A stretch of 64,000 nucleotides of DNA from Amaurobius ferox (Eukaryota > Arthropoda > Arachnida > Araneae > Amaurobiidae), in assembly GCA_951213105.1 (NCBI GenBank), contig OX578133.1, positions 142,608,851 through 142,672,850 of the forward strand. Reading direction: 5' to 3'. Below the pieces are notes generated by a model. That model searched no databases and had not been told where the DNA came from. It saw only the letters and a program-made list of their open reading frames with translations. A program made the translations under genes and the position numbers. Positions 10,690 through 22,930 of this stretch are shown here, piece after piece (positions within the stretch are counted from its first letter, which is position 1; each line of letters opens with the position of its first letter).

Positions 10690-11330
10690 GCTAAAATAAG
10701 GAGATATTCATACCAGCTATGAAGGGTATTGCTTCAGCTTCTAACATTGGAACAAAATAATTTCGATCTGTTAAATTGCTTCCAATACATGCCAGAATGG
10801 AACCATAATCATAACTGATAGAATCCCAGATCATAAAGCCCTGTGTTCGATCTGCGTATTGTTTTCCATAGTTGACTGGATTGTCCTATTCGCCACATTA
10901 CCTCCTTACAAATATTTATATACCGAATGCTATCGTTGGACCATAAGTAGGATTAACCACAGGAGACGACTGGTCATCACTCTGCATCCAAGACCATTCG
11001 GGAACTGTTTCAATCCGAGCGCTGTCGACGATGAGTAGAAGCCTGTAGTAGCAGTGCAATGAACGACTCGCATGCAACTTTACTTCCGCAAGGCGATTAA
11101 AAATCGTTTGATGGAAGATATGTTGACTAGATATCACTGATCGTCCGATGACTGATCTGAGTGACTGTAAGAATAGCTAGGACTTGCAGGGGAATTAGAC
11201 TATCATCACAATGCCTGATCACCTTACGTGCTCCAGTCCCTACATTACGTGCCTTCTATGAATAATTTCTGGATACACTGTTATACTGTATTTTATTTCA
11301 GCCGATAAGTGCCCCTATATCAAGGGGGTT
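10690..11330 (-). pseudogene. Tc1-like transposase relic
   Basis: Minus-strand frames contain, in order, QTIFNRLAEVKLHASRSL (end of the Tc1 paired-like DNA-binding region), then after about 11000 a degraded SDESRF zone (SDDQSS), and at 10880-10700 TQGFMIWDSISYDYGS, ILACIGSNLTDRNYF and LEAEAIPFI. These match the order of Tc1-family transposases around the first catalytic Asp and the GVMVWGAI motif. Several frameshifts and stops separate the pieces, and the C-terminal DNARPH and PWPARSPDLSPIEH motifs are not visible. The terminal inverted repeats were not found. It is an older, more decayed copy than the Tc1 at 17057 and belongs to a different subfamily. Confidence 0.7.
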
Positions 11331-12840
11331 TCGTCCCGTCGTAAATATCAATGCACGTCATGATGGACGTCATTTTCAGGAGAATACAGTTGCTACTTCC
11401 ACACAGGTAACTGCTATAAAAACGTGAATGAAATGAAGTGGATGAAGCACAGATAAGAAATAGTTTCTAACAAAAGTGAGGCGATGACAATGAATGAATT
11501 GCTAATATTTATCTTATAAATTGCACTCTGCTATACTTAAAAGTGATTCAGATCTACTAATTTGAAATCAGATTTACCTGCATCAGTGCAAGTTCGGATA
11601 ACGAAATGTATATTTTCTCAGTATTAGTTGAAAATGGAAGATTTTGTATCATCATAGATAATGAAAACAATTTTATTGCAAAAATGTGACAAGAAAATAA
11701 ATTAGTGTAATTCAGATTTTAATCTGAAAGCGTTTTGTAATTTGGCAACGAAGCTTCGCTCGATGACATAATATTTTAACGTAATTTGATTGGATGACAG
11801 GCTGACGGCGCAACATTATGTATAGATGAACCTTGCCCGATATATCGAGTTAATCACTTAGCCCCATGAAGGCCAGTTAACGCTCCCCTCTCAAATATTG
11901 TTAGCTAATTGTATCCTTGCGAACACAGGTTCTTGGCATTCTGAACAAGTTTATAGTCCTTTGGGAACAAGTTATTTTAAAATTTGTTTTACAAAAAGTC
12001 GTCGTTTGACAGAAATACATGGAATGCTATTTCAATTAGCCAGATTTTGCTTTATATAAGCTACCGCTTACATGGGATTGCTACGAAACTTAAATCATTT
12101 GCATATATCGTTGTGACATACTTGTATGCAAATTTTCAGACAAATTAAATAAGCGGTTCGATATGTTGCAATTTTAATTTTACTCAGTATATTTACATCT
12201 TTTTATTTCTCAACATAATATATCTTCGTCTAGCTTCCAACCCATTTGCTAGAATTATTTCACACTTGTGAGTAATTTTATAGCAAAACAACATTGTCCT
12301 TAGAACCACATCCACACACTTAAGGTAATTGAAATAAATCGGTATAAATAGGTTTAGTTTGGGCACCTTCAAGTAATTGTAAGTACTTAACTTAATTGCT
12401 TGTTTTCTTATCTTACTACATTTTTATGTTTTAAGATAAACAGCAGATGTAGTGACGTAAAACTTAGTAACTAATGTAAACTATTCGTTGATGAATTGCT
12501 TTCAGTCGTTAGCGAGTGGCAGATTTTTGTAAAGCGTTTACTATCATCTATTGAACATATAACTGAAGGAACGGAAATACACAATCAAGTATCTGGTTTG
12601 TCGGTATACACATTATTTAGAATGGTCAAGAAAATAATATTAGGTGATTATACTCTTCTAAGTGCCGTAGAGTACTAAATTCTAAAATGAGTGTAGGGTA
12701 CAGCTCTGAAGGCAACAAAGTACTTTGCATTGGCGCCGTTTAAATGCTTTAAAAATTGCGATAGGACATGGTGGACACTGTGAAACACTAATCTGATGTG
12801 TCCAACACCTGATGATTTTTACAGATTGATAAATTATGGA
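11331..12840. other. Spacer without recognised genes
   Basis: Includes a short open frame (12496-12678) with no recognisable domain. Nothing else stands out. Confidence 0.4.
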
Positions 12841-13130
12841 GTTGGATAGCTCAGTGGTTAGCGCGCCGGAATTGCACTTGGACAACCCGAGTTCGATTCG
12901 CGGCTCTGTCTAAACTGTCCCCGTGTTAATGCGGAGTACGGGCACGTTAAATATGTGGGTCCGTAAGTCCTTTCGAGAGATTGGTGGCAGGGGAAGGAGG
13001 GTACGGTCCATGTGGATGCCGCCCTCACTGGGTTCATGTCTAAATTGGGTGGCACTTCCCGGCTGTCAAAAACAGATACTTTACACCTTCGGATAGGTTG
13101 GAGGGTCTGTGTCAAAAAGAAAAGGACTGA
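12841..13130 (+). mobile_element. tRNA-derived SINE (family S1), full-length copy
   Basis: The first 68 bases fold-resemble a tRNA gene: TAGCTCAGTGGTTAGCGCG is a box A and GAGTTCGATTC a box B of the internal pol III promoter. The 3' side does not pair into an acceptor stem and instead continues into a unique body (GTGGGTCCGTAAGTCCTTTC, CTAAATTGGGTGGCACTTCC, GGATAGGTTGGAGGGTCTG), ending in CAAAAAGAAAAGG. Related copies are at 31601-31857 and 33337-33632, with a 3' fragment at 20455-20640. This copy has the best preserved promoter boxes. The open frame across it is incidental. Confidence 0.85.
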
Positions 13131-14902
13131 TAAATTTCAATTTTGTCGGAAAATAATAAATTAAAAGTTTCTTATATATTTCTCAAAAAATCACGAAGTT
13201 TATTTGCTAAGTTTATTGCTGTTAGTGATTAAAATAAGTATATGAAATTTAATGTAATTTATTTAATCATTTTTAGAAATATCGCGTTCCCTGCTTAAAA
13301 TATAATGTATAATATCTAGTGAACGGCTCATGATAATTAATAAATGATAGTGTACATTTATTTTTAGTTAAACGTGCATACAAAGTAGGCAGCCAATTGG
13401 TAATAAAAATATTTAAATGTTTTTTGATTTTCTCCATTTTAGATAAATAATATGCACTGTCTCAAGAATGGCGTAAGAGATCGTTCTGTCAGTTGCTTCC
13501 TTTATTTTAATATAAAAAATTACACATAAAATAACTATTTTTTGAGACACATTTTAACACAATTTTGTGTTTATAATTTTTTCAAATTTCGAAACAAAAA
13601 AAAAATGTTTGACAAATTAAAGGTGTACTGTCGGATTGAGCACCCCATTAATTAACAGACTCCTGAGATTTATTGATTGAAAAAATCGTACAAAATGTGT
13701 TTCGTTTGCTCAATTTGCTCGAGAGCTATAACATTCCATGGGGAAAAAAATGAAATTTTGAATATCTCAAGAATGTTGTCGTGTGATAATTTTTATGTAA
13801 TGGTTCCTGTTTATTTCAGGATTTACAAAGCATTTACTCATTTGATAATAATTTGATAATAATGGGTTTATCTTTTATGCATTTTTCTATTTTAGACTAC
13901 AAGCATGAAATATCTCGTAAACGACGCAAGCTATCGTCTCTAGAATAATGGTATTTACCTTTAAATAATAAATCATGTATTAAATATCTATTTTCGTAAC
14001 ATTTAAAACGCAATTATATTTAAAAAGGTTTTTTTTTTATTTGGGAAAATAAGTTTGAATAATTGAGGATCTTCCCTTGAGCAGTTCAATCCGAAAGTTA
14101 ACAAGCCTCTAACAAGTTTATCGATTGAAATAATCATATCGAATTTATTAAATTTTATAGCAATTTATTCTAAAGATATCGTACATAGAAAGAGACACAC
14201 TGAAGTAAATTAGATTACTCGAAATATTTACATAAAACCTGCAGTCCGTTAAAAAAATTGACTACATTAAATAAAAACTAGTTGCGATATTCATGGGACA
14301 AATTTTGGTGACCCTATATCAATTAAATAATGATTTGTAGTGAAAATAAAGTATACAAAGTACAGTAACGTTTTATTTTGTGGATAGTCCCTAAATTATA
14401 TTGAAAATTGCTTAATGTGCTTTTGGTGTCAGCCAGAAATGTTTTATTCCTCACTCTTTGACTTCACAGGTACAGACGCCAAACTAGCTAAATAGTGCAC
14501 AAAATTTTATAAATATAAAAAGTTAGATTTCACATTTGTAAGTAAATACTTCTCCCAACTTTGAAAACATTTTAGATAAACTTTTGTTACGATTCAAAAT
14601 AATTTTCTAATTTGAAGAATTTCCTTAGCATTTCTTTCATTTTCTTAGCATTTCATTCAGGCTTATAATAAAAGGTTTAAGCTTGATATTGAAACACACT
14701 GTATGTTCGACCGTGTTCTTAATATTCACCACTCACAAGCTTCAAGTTTGTGCACGTGTATAGGCATGGTCACAAACATATCTAGTTTTATTTATTAATA
14801 TATATAACAACCACTACCTCATCAGAAATGCAAATTAAGTTAAAACATTATTTGTTCAGTACGGATAATGTTTGTTCAAGTGATCAAAGAATCCCACTTT
14901 CA
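13131..14902. other. AT-rich spacer, possibly diverged repeats
   Basis: No gene. The stretch at 13620-13700 and the one at 14060-14150 share a weak similarity (GAGCANNNCAATCCG-type strings, ATTGATTGAAAAAATCGTA), perhaps two old copies of one repeat. Confidence 0.3.
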
Positions 14903-15415
14903 AAATATAAAAGTTAGCCGGACGTAAGTATTAGCCAATTGCATTTTCTTAATGAATACGAATAACAAACCATACTTCAGCATGTAACCCTAACGCCTTA
15001 ATTACTTATCAATTTAGAAATGGCGTTGCTGCTTAACTTTTACCACTTTTAGAGCTTTTACGTTGTCTGTGAAACAGCCATACCAGAGTTGCTTGGAGTG
15101 TAAGTATTGGCCTAGCGTTTTTTCTCTAAAAAATACGAGTCACCAATCAAGTTTCAGCAAGCAAAGCAAACGCGTTAATTCTTTATCATTTTTGAAATGG
15201 CGCTGCTGCTTAACTGCTTCGACTTTTAGAACTTTTACGTGGTCTGTGAAACAGTACCAAAGTTACCCCGATGTCTGGCCAGTCGTTTCCCCCCAAAAAT
15301 ACGAACCATCAATCATACTCCAGCTAGGCAAACGTGTTATTCCTTATCATTTTAAAAATGGCGTTGCTGCTTAAGCTTTATCACCTTTAGAACTTTTACG
15401 TGGTTTGTAGAACAG
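14903..15415 (+). repeat. Three-unit tandem repeat, about 160-177 bp per unit
   Basis: Units end at 15077, 15254 and 15415, each with AACTTTTACGTGGTCTGTGA or a close variant. Each contains AATGGCGTTGCTGCTTAA and TACGARNNACCAATCA. Units differ by substitutions and small indels, so the array is old. The 103-residue open frame over the last two units reflects the repeat, not a gene. Confidence 0.85.
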
Positions 15416-15899
15416 ACATTACTGTCATGAAACTTCGTATTTCGTTACTTCTTCATCTGCCATAGCATATTATACGACCAGATTGGAAGATGTTCAATCT
15501 GCGTGTAGACAAAAGTAAGTGACGAGAAAATAAAATGATTTCGCTATGGAATCTAATGATATTTGATTAGATTTCATCGAAAATCGAAAATTTTTTAGAT
15601 AAAATGGAATTGGTATTGTATAAGTTTCAGATCATTTGTCCCACAAACAAAGAGAATAAATATAAAACTACTATTAAGACGATGAGAAAGGACTGATATT
15701 TGGTTGATTATTTAGGATTTCGAATGCTAAAAGGAATACATATAAAAAATCATATATACTGCAGATGTTATGTTGGTAAAAGTGCCCATACTTATAAAGA
15801 TCATACGGAGTTTGTTAAGTTTTACTATATATAATTGACTAACGTGTCTCGCGTGTTTTTCACTTTACAGACTCTTCAGAGCGCTCCCGGTTACCTAAA
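15416..15899. other. AT-rich spacer
   Basis: Nothing recognised. Confidence 0.4.
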
Positions 15900-16510
15900 A
15901 AAATGAATGTTTGCGCATTTATAGTATAGATAACTGTACAGAAACTAACGGAGCCGCATTTTCGATTTATTCCCCCCCCCCCCTCCGTAGGCGGAGTAAA
16001 AGGGGTGTGTGAAAGATTTTTCAGACTCTTCGGATGCTGAAGGAGAACCGAAGGTTAAACCCAGAAGGCTGAATCTTTGCACACTTATAGTATCGACTAT
16101 CGGACAAAACGTAACGTAGCCAGATTTTCGATTTACCACCCGGTGGTGGAGAAGTGGTTTTCCCGAAAAGTATATTCAGACACTCCAGACCCCCTGGTGA
16201 GCTCGAAGATTGACTCTTAGCCCGACTAGAGAAAAGAACCTAACTTCGACAACCTAGAGAGCGAAATTTATGTTTTTCTTAAATTCTAGATCCTCCAGCA
16301 ACCTATCGGTGGCTGAGAAAACTGAATCTTTGCATATTTGTAGAATCGACCACTTTTCCAAATCTAACCGAATTTTCGATTTTTTTTGCGGAATGGACAA
16401 ATTGGAAGAGGAGGAGGAGGGGTAAAGTCCCTCAAAACTCTCCCGAAGCTCTCACCGGTGATATAAAAGACTGAAACTCGATCCCGGGACAAAGCCTAAC
16501 TGGGACCATT
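15900..16510 (+). repeat. Degenerate tandem array (satellite-like), about 110-165 bp units
   Basis: Around five units, each beginning with a variant of GAATCTTTGCACACTTATAG and carrying TATCGACTATCGGACAAAAC or similar, then AACGTAGCCAGATTTTCGAT, a G/C-rich stretch and CAGACTCTCCAGACCCC. Unit starts near 15904, 16070, 16211, 16324 and 16472. The same unit type occurs at 31145-31500. More GC-rich than the surroundings, with poly-C at 15970-15982. No coding. Confidence 0.65.
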
Positions 16511-17056
16511 TTCAATTGAGATAAGTAATTAGAACCCTAAAACCATATATTGTTAAATAAAATAAAACTCACTAAAAGTTGCAGCTTAATTTTTAAAGAT
16601 TCTTAGTTTCCCTTATTTTTGACATGCTTAAATACTAGTATCCTTTACATATGATAGTCGAAACCAAGACCAAATATGCAGCGCTATCCACGATTTAGTC
16701 AATGAATTTTACTTTAAAATTTATTTTGACATGGAATATTTTAAGGAGGTCATTTCCTTTTTCCGCAGTTGGAAAAAACAGTTAAAACAGAAATTACTCG
16801 CAAATACCTTCATGAAATATTGTAACACAGAGTATAAGAGTTAATTATTTGAATTATATGCGTTGTATTCTTCACGTGTGACAAAGTAATTTTAAATGGA
16901 GTCTAATAAATACGTATTACTATTTCTGAAAAATTAAACGCCCTTCCACCAAAATCTGGGATATAAAGATTTGATTCAGGATATCATTCTTAGAGATACC
17001 CTTTGAGGCTAGAATAATAAGATGTGAAGTTCAACAATGTGTTTTCAATAGCCATA
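16511..17056. other. AT-rich spacer
   Basis: Nothing recognised. Confidence 0.4.
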
Positions 17057-18355
17057 TAAACTCTTTTGAAAAAAAAAAAAAAAAGAAACGAAGCACCATG
17101 AAGAAAGTGATTTTTATTGAAATTAAATATTTGTACAGCTCATACACAGGTAATGAAATGATTACAAAATCAAGGCCGTAGGACCCATCAATGGTTAGCA
17201 ATTGCATATTGAATTTTCAAATCAGTAATTGGTGAAACCCCCTTGACGGCAGTGCATGCTTCTATACGTCTAGGTAAGGAGTGATAAAGTTTCTTAATGT
17301 CATCCTGCGACACATTTTGCCAAGCATTCCTCAATTATTGCTCCAGATCTGCTACATTTCAGGGTGCCCAAATCTGGTGGCCTAGCATGTCCCATACATG
17401 CTCGATTGGCGAAAGGTCTGGTGACCTTGCTGGCCAAGGAACAATATCAACAGCACGGAGACAGTCCACAGATATGCGACCGTATGTGGGTGACGTGCCA
17501 TGAAGGGTAACGCAAGCGGCCTCAGGATTTCATCAACATATCGTTGGGTTGTTAAAGTTGCAGGTTGACTGGGGGTGACCTGCTGTCGTAAGAGATAGCA
17601 CCCCACACCATCACACCAGGGGTAATGACTGTGTTCTTGTGTAAAACAAAGGCTGATTGGGACCGTTTGTTCTGGCGCCTCCACACACGTACCTGATGGT
17701 TATCTGCTGAAAGACTGAAGCGTGATTCATCGCTGAACACTATGCGATGCCAGTCTGCTGGCAGCCAGAATTCTCGGCCACGACACCACTCCAAATGACT
17801 TTGTCGATGTTGTGGGGTTATGGGCAGACGTCTTAAAGGCCGTCGTGAATGTAATCCCATCTCAGCCAAGTGCCGTGAGATGGTGGAAAGTACAATGGCG
17901 GACAATGATGCCGTTGGGCCAGTTCGGGCCTGTCGCACAATCATCCGATCTTGTCTCGCCTTCGTGCACCTTGGCTTGCACAGTGCCCGTTCGGTGTAGG
18001 TGGCGGCCTATTGCTCGGTATGACCAGCTAGCTTCACGTATCCCGACTATACGACCACGTTCGAACGCGTCTAATTGCCTATAAGAGCTTTGGCAATGTC
18101 ATAACTGCATTATTGGTTGTGTCTCCACGGAACTGCAACGCCGATAACGAGCAAAGATAAACCGTCCACATTTTTAACCTGTTTTATAGGATGCTAGTTA
18201 CACAGTAGAAGCGCGCGTTATTGCCGAAATTAACAGTCATTGGCCTTGCAAATTGAATCATTTGCATACTTGATATAAAGGAATTTGTATGTGAAATTTC
18301 GAGATGATCGGATTATTTTTTAGGGGTGCTTCGTTTTTTTTTGCAGAAGAGTGTA
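17057..18355 (-). mobile_element. Complete Tc1-family transposon, 1299 bp, inactive
   Basis: The ends form inverted repeats: from outside the left reads TAAACTCTTTTG-(A)n-GAAACGAAGCACC and the right reads TACACTCTTCTGC-(A)n-CGAAGCACCCC. Each is flanked by TA (17055-17056 and 18356-18357), the mariner/Tc1 target duplication. Length 1.3 kb is typical of autonomous Tc1 elements. The transposase is on the minus strand and is broken. Ends and flanks are intact, so the copy could have been mobilised in trans when transposase was available. Confidence 0.92.
17225..18090 (-). pseudogene. Tc1 transposase, frameshifted
   Basis: Minus-strand reading from 18090: RQLDAFERGRIVGIREASWS (N-terminal helix-turn-helix), a frameshift near 17950, then TISRHLAEMGLHSRRPLRRL (second DNA-binding helix region), WHRIVFSDESRFSLSADNH (first catalytic Asp in SDESRF) and PGVMVWGAISYDSRSP. 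A frame change follows near 17560-17600, then YVDEILRPLALPFM. The next motif, normally QQDNARPHTAR with the second catalytic Asp, is collapsed to MARHPHTVAYL, so that Asp is lost. PWPARSPDLSPIEHVWD with the final acidic residue remains at about 17450-17390. It cannot make active enzyme. Opposite-strand frames here are shadows. Confidence 0.9.
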
Positions 18356-20454
18356 TAGTTCTAAAATGAGTTAAAAATGTGGTACAGGAATGAGGGTGGC
18401 TAGACTGAGGATCAAAGTGGGATGGCAATGACTTTACAGAAGTCATGTCATAATAAAATGAAATGAAATTACTTCTATAAAAGCATTTTATGCAAACATA
18501 ATGTTGTACGGAAAAGACGTACAGAATTATGATATTATTATGTTTGCTGCTTTTTTGGTAAGAATACTTAAGCTTATAATTAAATCGTGATTAGGTGTGA
18601 TTTAAATTATTTTTCCAGTATAACTCATAGTTTTTTAATTATCTTAAACGTGATTTGGGGAACTTTCAAATTCAGTCTTTATATTATTGATATTTACATA
18701 TTTTCTTTAGTGGCATACAGCAGATCCTTGAAAAATATATCTTCAATAAAAATTAATATGCATTTTTTAAAATTCTCTGAGTCTATTTCCCTATAATAAT
18801 AAGTCACGTCTTCACTGCAGAATCTTAAGATAATACGCTCTATAATAGTGCTGAAAAAGGTTAAAAAACATATTAAACTTAGATTGATGTTCTTAATGGA
18901 ACCTGTGTTAAAGCTGTTTTTGTATTTCATATATATTAAATAATATAATGTGTTTTTATTGACTCTAAAAGTCATAAGGGAACGTTAAAAGGGAAAACAC
19001 ATCAATAAATTTATACATTGGAGTATTTCTGACAACTTTGGAGTGTATAAACATGTGTATGATCTTTACAACTATGAGCATTTTTACCAACATTATTTCT
19101 GCAGCAAATATGATTTTTTATCTGTGTTTCTTTTAGGATTCTAAATATTAAATAATCGACCAAATATGAATCCGTTTTCATTGTCGTAATCGTGGTTTTG
19201 TATTTAATCAGTGTTTTTTTGTTGTATACGTATTTTGATAACTTTTTTTTAAGAGCCACTAACTACTTAGAAATTCAAAAATTCATATCATGACACATCT
19301 ACTCATAAAAACTAACGATTATTTTGTACGGATCTGCCGTTAAGGACATTTGATGTATGATTTGAATTAAATTATTATCGAAAAAATCAGGCAGACAGAC
19401 AGACTATAGTAAATTACGTCGATCTCAAAATTAAGAATCTTAGTGACTTAGGTTCCTGACTTCAACAATGAAACGTTAGATTTCGGGAAAACTGATGTAG
19501 AAGTTCATAACGGCATACATTTGCTGGCAATTGTCAAATTAAAATTACATGGAATGCGATATCAAAACTTTTATTTATTCAGCATTAAATGCGAAATATA
19601 TCAGTACTGGTTCTATATAGGCATTTGAAGTAAATTAGGCAATTATGTGTCAAAATTTCTGTATAACAAAGCAAAGATGAATTAAATATCTATAATCAAG
19701 TGACAGAGGCAAAAATAGGCTTTCAATATTTATTTGATTATTTAGAAACTACTAATGAAATTTGAAGAAAAGTAACAAAAGTGTGTACTTCAGATTAAGA
19801 TGCTTCGAATGAATTCTTAATATTGCCACTCGGACTAGCAGTTTGACCTGTAGTATGTTTTATCTGATGATCCACAACAACGAGATGACAAAAACTGTAA
19901 ATTTTATTTGTCATATAACTTTTTTTGGATAGATTCAGTTAGAATTTTGTTTCACCCTGCTAACATGAGTGTAAAGGGCGTTATGCCTAAAGACAAGTCA
20001 ATATAATAAAGTCAATAAAGTAAAAAGAAAGATACGGCATTTTTCAAATTTCGTCAGTTAATATGGGAAATATGATTTAGACCAAATATATAGGCGACTA
20101 TTGCTGCCTATGATAATGAAAAAAAAATATCAAAGATTGTTTCATATGCAAAAGTGGGGGAAAAAGCATACATAACATTTAGCTTCAATATGTGAGTCAT
20201 GGCAGAGTAATTGTAAGTTTTAGTATGTTACGAAATTATATTTCGTTAGATACTAATATTTCTGCGTTGGAAAAAAGACGCTTTACAAAGAGTGCAAAAG
20301 ATTTCTACTAAAAGTGCGTAGTTTAATAAAGTTAAGGACTTCACATGCGACTCAGATTTTGTGTTTTCTATTTAGGTATACATCATGTAATACAAAGTTT
20401 TCGTAATGATGTAAGCATTTTTCGTCATATAACAACTATAATTGACCTCAGACA
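18356..20454. other. AT-rich spacer without recognised genes
   Basis: Several short open frames in very AT-rich sequence, none with a domain pattern. Confidence 0.4.
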
Positions 20455-20640
20455 CCCCAAACTCGTTAAATTAGTAGATCTGAAAGTCCATCCTACCGGT
20501 GATGGATACGGATCTGGTGGATGGTATGACCTCTGTGTGTTGTCACTGCCATGGGGTTCCGGTCTAAATTGGGTGGCACTGTCTCCTCCGTCTAAACAGT
20601 CACACGCGGGTATGTCGTACGGTCTGAGTAAGGAAAAGAA
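20455..20640 (+). mobile_element. SINE S1 3' fragment
   Basis: GGGGTTCCGGTCTAAATTGG followed by GTGGCAC matches the S1 body at 31767 and 13028. The tRNA-like head is missing and the flanks are diverged, so this is a 5'-truncated or rearranged copy. The 99-residue open frame through it is incidental. Confidence 0.6.
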
Positions 20641-20659
20641 ATAAAACAGTTTATTCAAA

Positions 20660-22190
20660 ATATATTGAAAATAATGTCAAATTTGAAATATTAATTTATG
20701 GTGATGAAATAAGTAGTTTGTAAAATTTTCTTAAATGTAACTGAAAATAAATATAAGAAAAAATACATTCACAATAAATTATTTCTTTAGAAGTGGGGAT
20801 TCTGAAATTGTTGCTGGGCTTAAACCGCTAAGCCACCAATCAGTTTCAATGTTTTGCGTTATTCAGAAAATTGGTAAAACATTGGCGAAAGAAAAGGCTT
20901 TTACGTTATATTGTGGGCAACTTTTGCTTAGTTTCCAGTTTGTGTTTTCTTTCTTATTGAACTTTTAATCTACGAGATAAAAACATCTTGACTATTCTTA
21001 GAATTGCAATTTCAAATTAAAAGGGAATTTTATAGAAAGTCATCTACATATGAAATTAGCGTGGATGTCCTAATGCAATCAATAGATATCTTTTAAAGTA
21101 TAAATATTTTAATAACCTAATGGAAATGTTAAAACTTTATATGAATTTAATTAATGGAAAGTAAATATTGATTACATTAGCTTAATATTGAGTTAATGTA
21201 ATAGAAAATCAAATATATCAAACGATACTATATTTGTCAAAGTATTAAATAGTCATATTTTTAGATTTTATTTAGAGAAATAAATTTTAATCTATCTTCA
21301 TCGCAAAACTCTCAATAGAATCAGAAAGAGTGTTTCTCAGTTTAACTTTCACCCCAAAGTTTAATTTGCTTGAAAGTTAAATAAATGCAAATAAAATATT
21401 GATTTTATGTTGACCTTCAAAAGAAAATTTCATTTTTCTCCCTCGAAGACTTTTATCGATGGGATTTTAAGTGGAAAATTTTAAACAGGGTTTTTACTTT
21501 AATTCACAGTCTGTTTATTTTCACCATTTCTTTTTCACTCAACAAAGACAGTATTTTAAAATGTCATATTTATTCTTTTTTACTTATTACGTAAATTGAT
21601 TCGAAGTTATTAAAAAGTCGTATAAATGATAAAAAATTTTTGAAGCACAATTAAGTTATAGTTCACGATTTAGTAAAGTCAAAATGCTTCGTATTTTTAA
21701 GATTATTAGTTTTGACATTAATTATAATGAGATTAAGTTGATTTTGACTCAATGTTCTTCTATTTATGCCTGTGTGATAAAAAATCTAAGTACTTTGAAG
21801 GTGCTTTAAACTGCTTGATCGAGTCCTGGTGTTTGTATTGGATAGAAATTCGAAGAATTGTGCAACTATAGGGTTTTGGAATTTTTTTTCATCCTAGAAT
21901 CTAGGCATAAAAGATTCTTATTCTAATTTAATCGTTGTAAAGCACCGCTTACCTTTCTCATTTATATGTTTTTGGGATCCATGCTTCATTTACTGTTGGT
22001 TTCCAGACATTAACATGTCTTTTAATAGTAAAATCTATTCTTTTTTCATTTTTCCGTTGTTATGATTTATGCGTTATTTATTGTTAGTTCTCAGACATTA
22101 CCATGTCTTTTGATAGTAAAATTTTTCCTTATCTCATTTATACGTTTTTATGACTTATGCGTCATTTAATGTTGGTTACCAAATACTACT
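20660..22190. other. AT-rich spacer
   Basis: No gene. Two short blocks near 22010-22070 and 22080-22140 (ACATTAACATGTCTTTTAAT and ACATTACCATGTCTTTTGAT with GATTTATGCGT/GACTTATGCGT) show a local duplication of about 70 bp, with a third weak unit to 22195. Confidence 0.5.
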
Positions 22191-22194
22191 ATGT

Positions 22195-22360
22195 CTTTAG
22201 AGTCCAATTCGATACCCGGTTAGGGCAGTACGGTTCTTTACAATCGTTCCCGAACAAATCAAACCTGTAGATTAGTGTAAAGATGTTAGAGGTCTGAAAA
22301 TGACCGTAGACGATTAGCACGGATGCAGCGGACTCTGGTATATTGGGAGACGGTTTTAAA
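22195..22360 (+). mobile_element. tRNA-derived SINE, family S2, degraded copy
   Basis: GTCCAATTCGATACCCGG resembles a box B. The following body, GAACAAATCAAACCTGTAGA then GTCTGAAAATGACCG and TAGCACGGAT, parallels 25888-25976. Box A is not recognisable. Confidence 0.55.
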
Positions 22361-22489
22361 ATCCGGAGGTCAAAGACCACGCAGGAATAAAAGTAGGAGA
22401 ATTCCCCTGGAGAATAAAAATAGCAGCAGGTCAAGTTTTCAAACATTCATTTCAAAATTTGACAAAACATCATAAAAACTTAGTTACGT

Positions 22490-22930
22490 TTCAGAAATGT
22501 ACGAAAAGTTATTGCATTTGTAACTTTTTATGTGAAAGTGAATGACACAATTTACAGGATAATAAGGGCCATTTTCGAGATATTTCACGCTTTTGATGAA
22601 AATCGGGGAAAATCATAAAAAAATAAATTGTTTCACTATTTTACTTAATAAGCGTAGATGTTTCTGTGTATGTGTGTCGTCTGTAGCGGAAAATATAAGC
22701 TTCAAATAGCGATGAAATTCTTTAAAGAGGGACCCGGAAAAATACGGCTCTGCGAGATTTTTTTAAAAATTCGAATTAGTGTTTTAGTTGTTTTATGTTT
22801 TAGTACGATTTTGAGCGATTGTCACACAAATCGGCTTTTTAGCGATCAAACATATTATTACAGAGTTTCCATCGTAACACTTTTGGAAAGATCAAAGAAC
22901 TTTCTTTCCAACGAAATTTGAACCGACTCT
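22490..22930 (+). repeat. Dispersed repeat D, copy 1
   Basis: The block GTCTGTAGCGGAAAATATAA ... GCGATGAAATTC at 22679-22720 recurs at 47699-47745 (GTCTGTAGCGTGAAATATAA ... GGCTATAAAATTC), both after a TGTGTGT-rich stretch and both followed by a GARTTAGT-like AT-rich tail. Upstream it carries TTTTCGAGATATTTCACGC, a phrase of the same style as repeats A and B. The 87-residue open frame is not a recognised protein. Confidence 0.5.

Noticed and set aside
12841..12908. Functional tRNA gene
   Set aside because: Boxes A and B are present but there is no pairing acceptor stem and the sequence continues into a shared SINE body.
15063..15374. 103-codon plus-strand gene
   Set aside because: Coincides with two units of a tandem repeat; its internal repetition is that of the DNA.
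17297..18084. Plus-strand open frames of 68 and 90 codons
   Set aside because: They are antisense shadows of the Tc1 transposase.
20345..20644. 99-codon plus-strand gene
   Set aside because: Runs through a SINE S1 fragment; no domain and the opposite strand is equally open.
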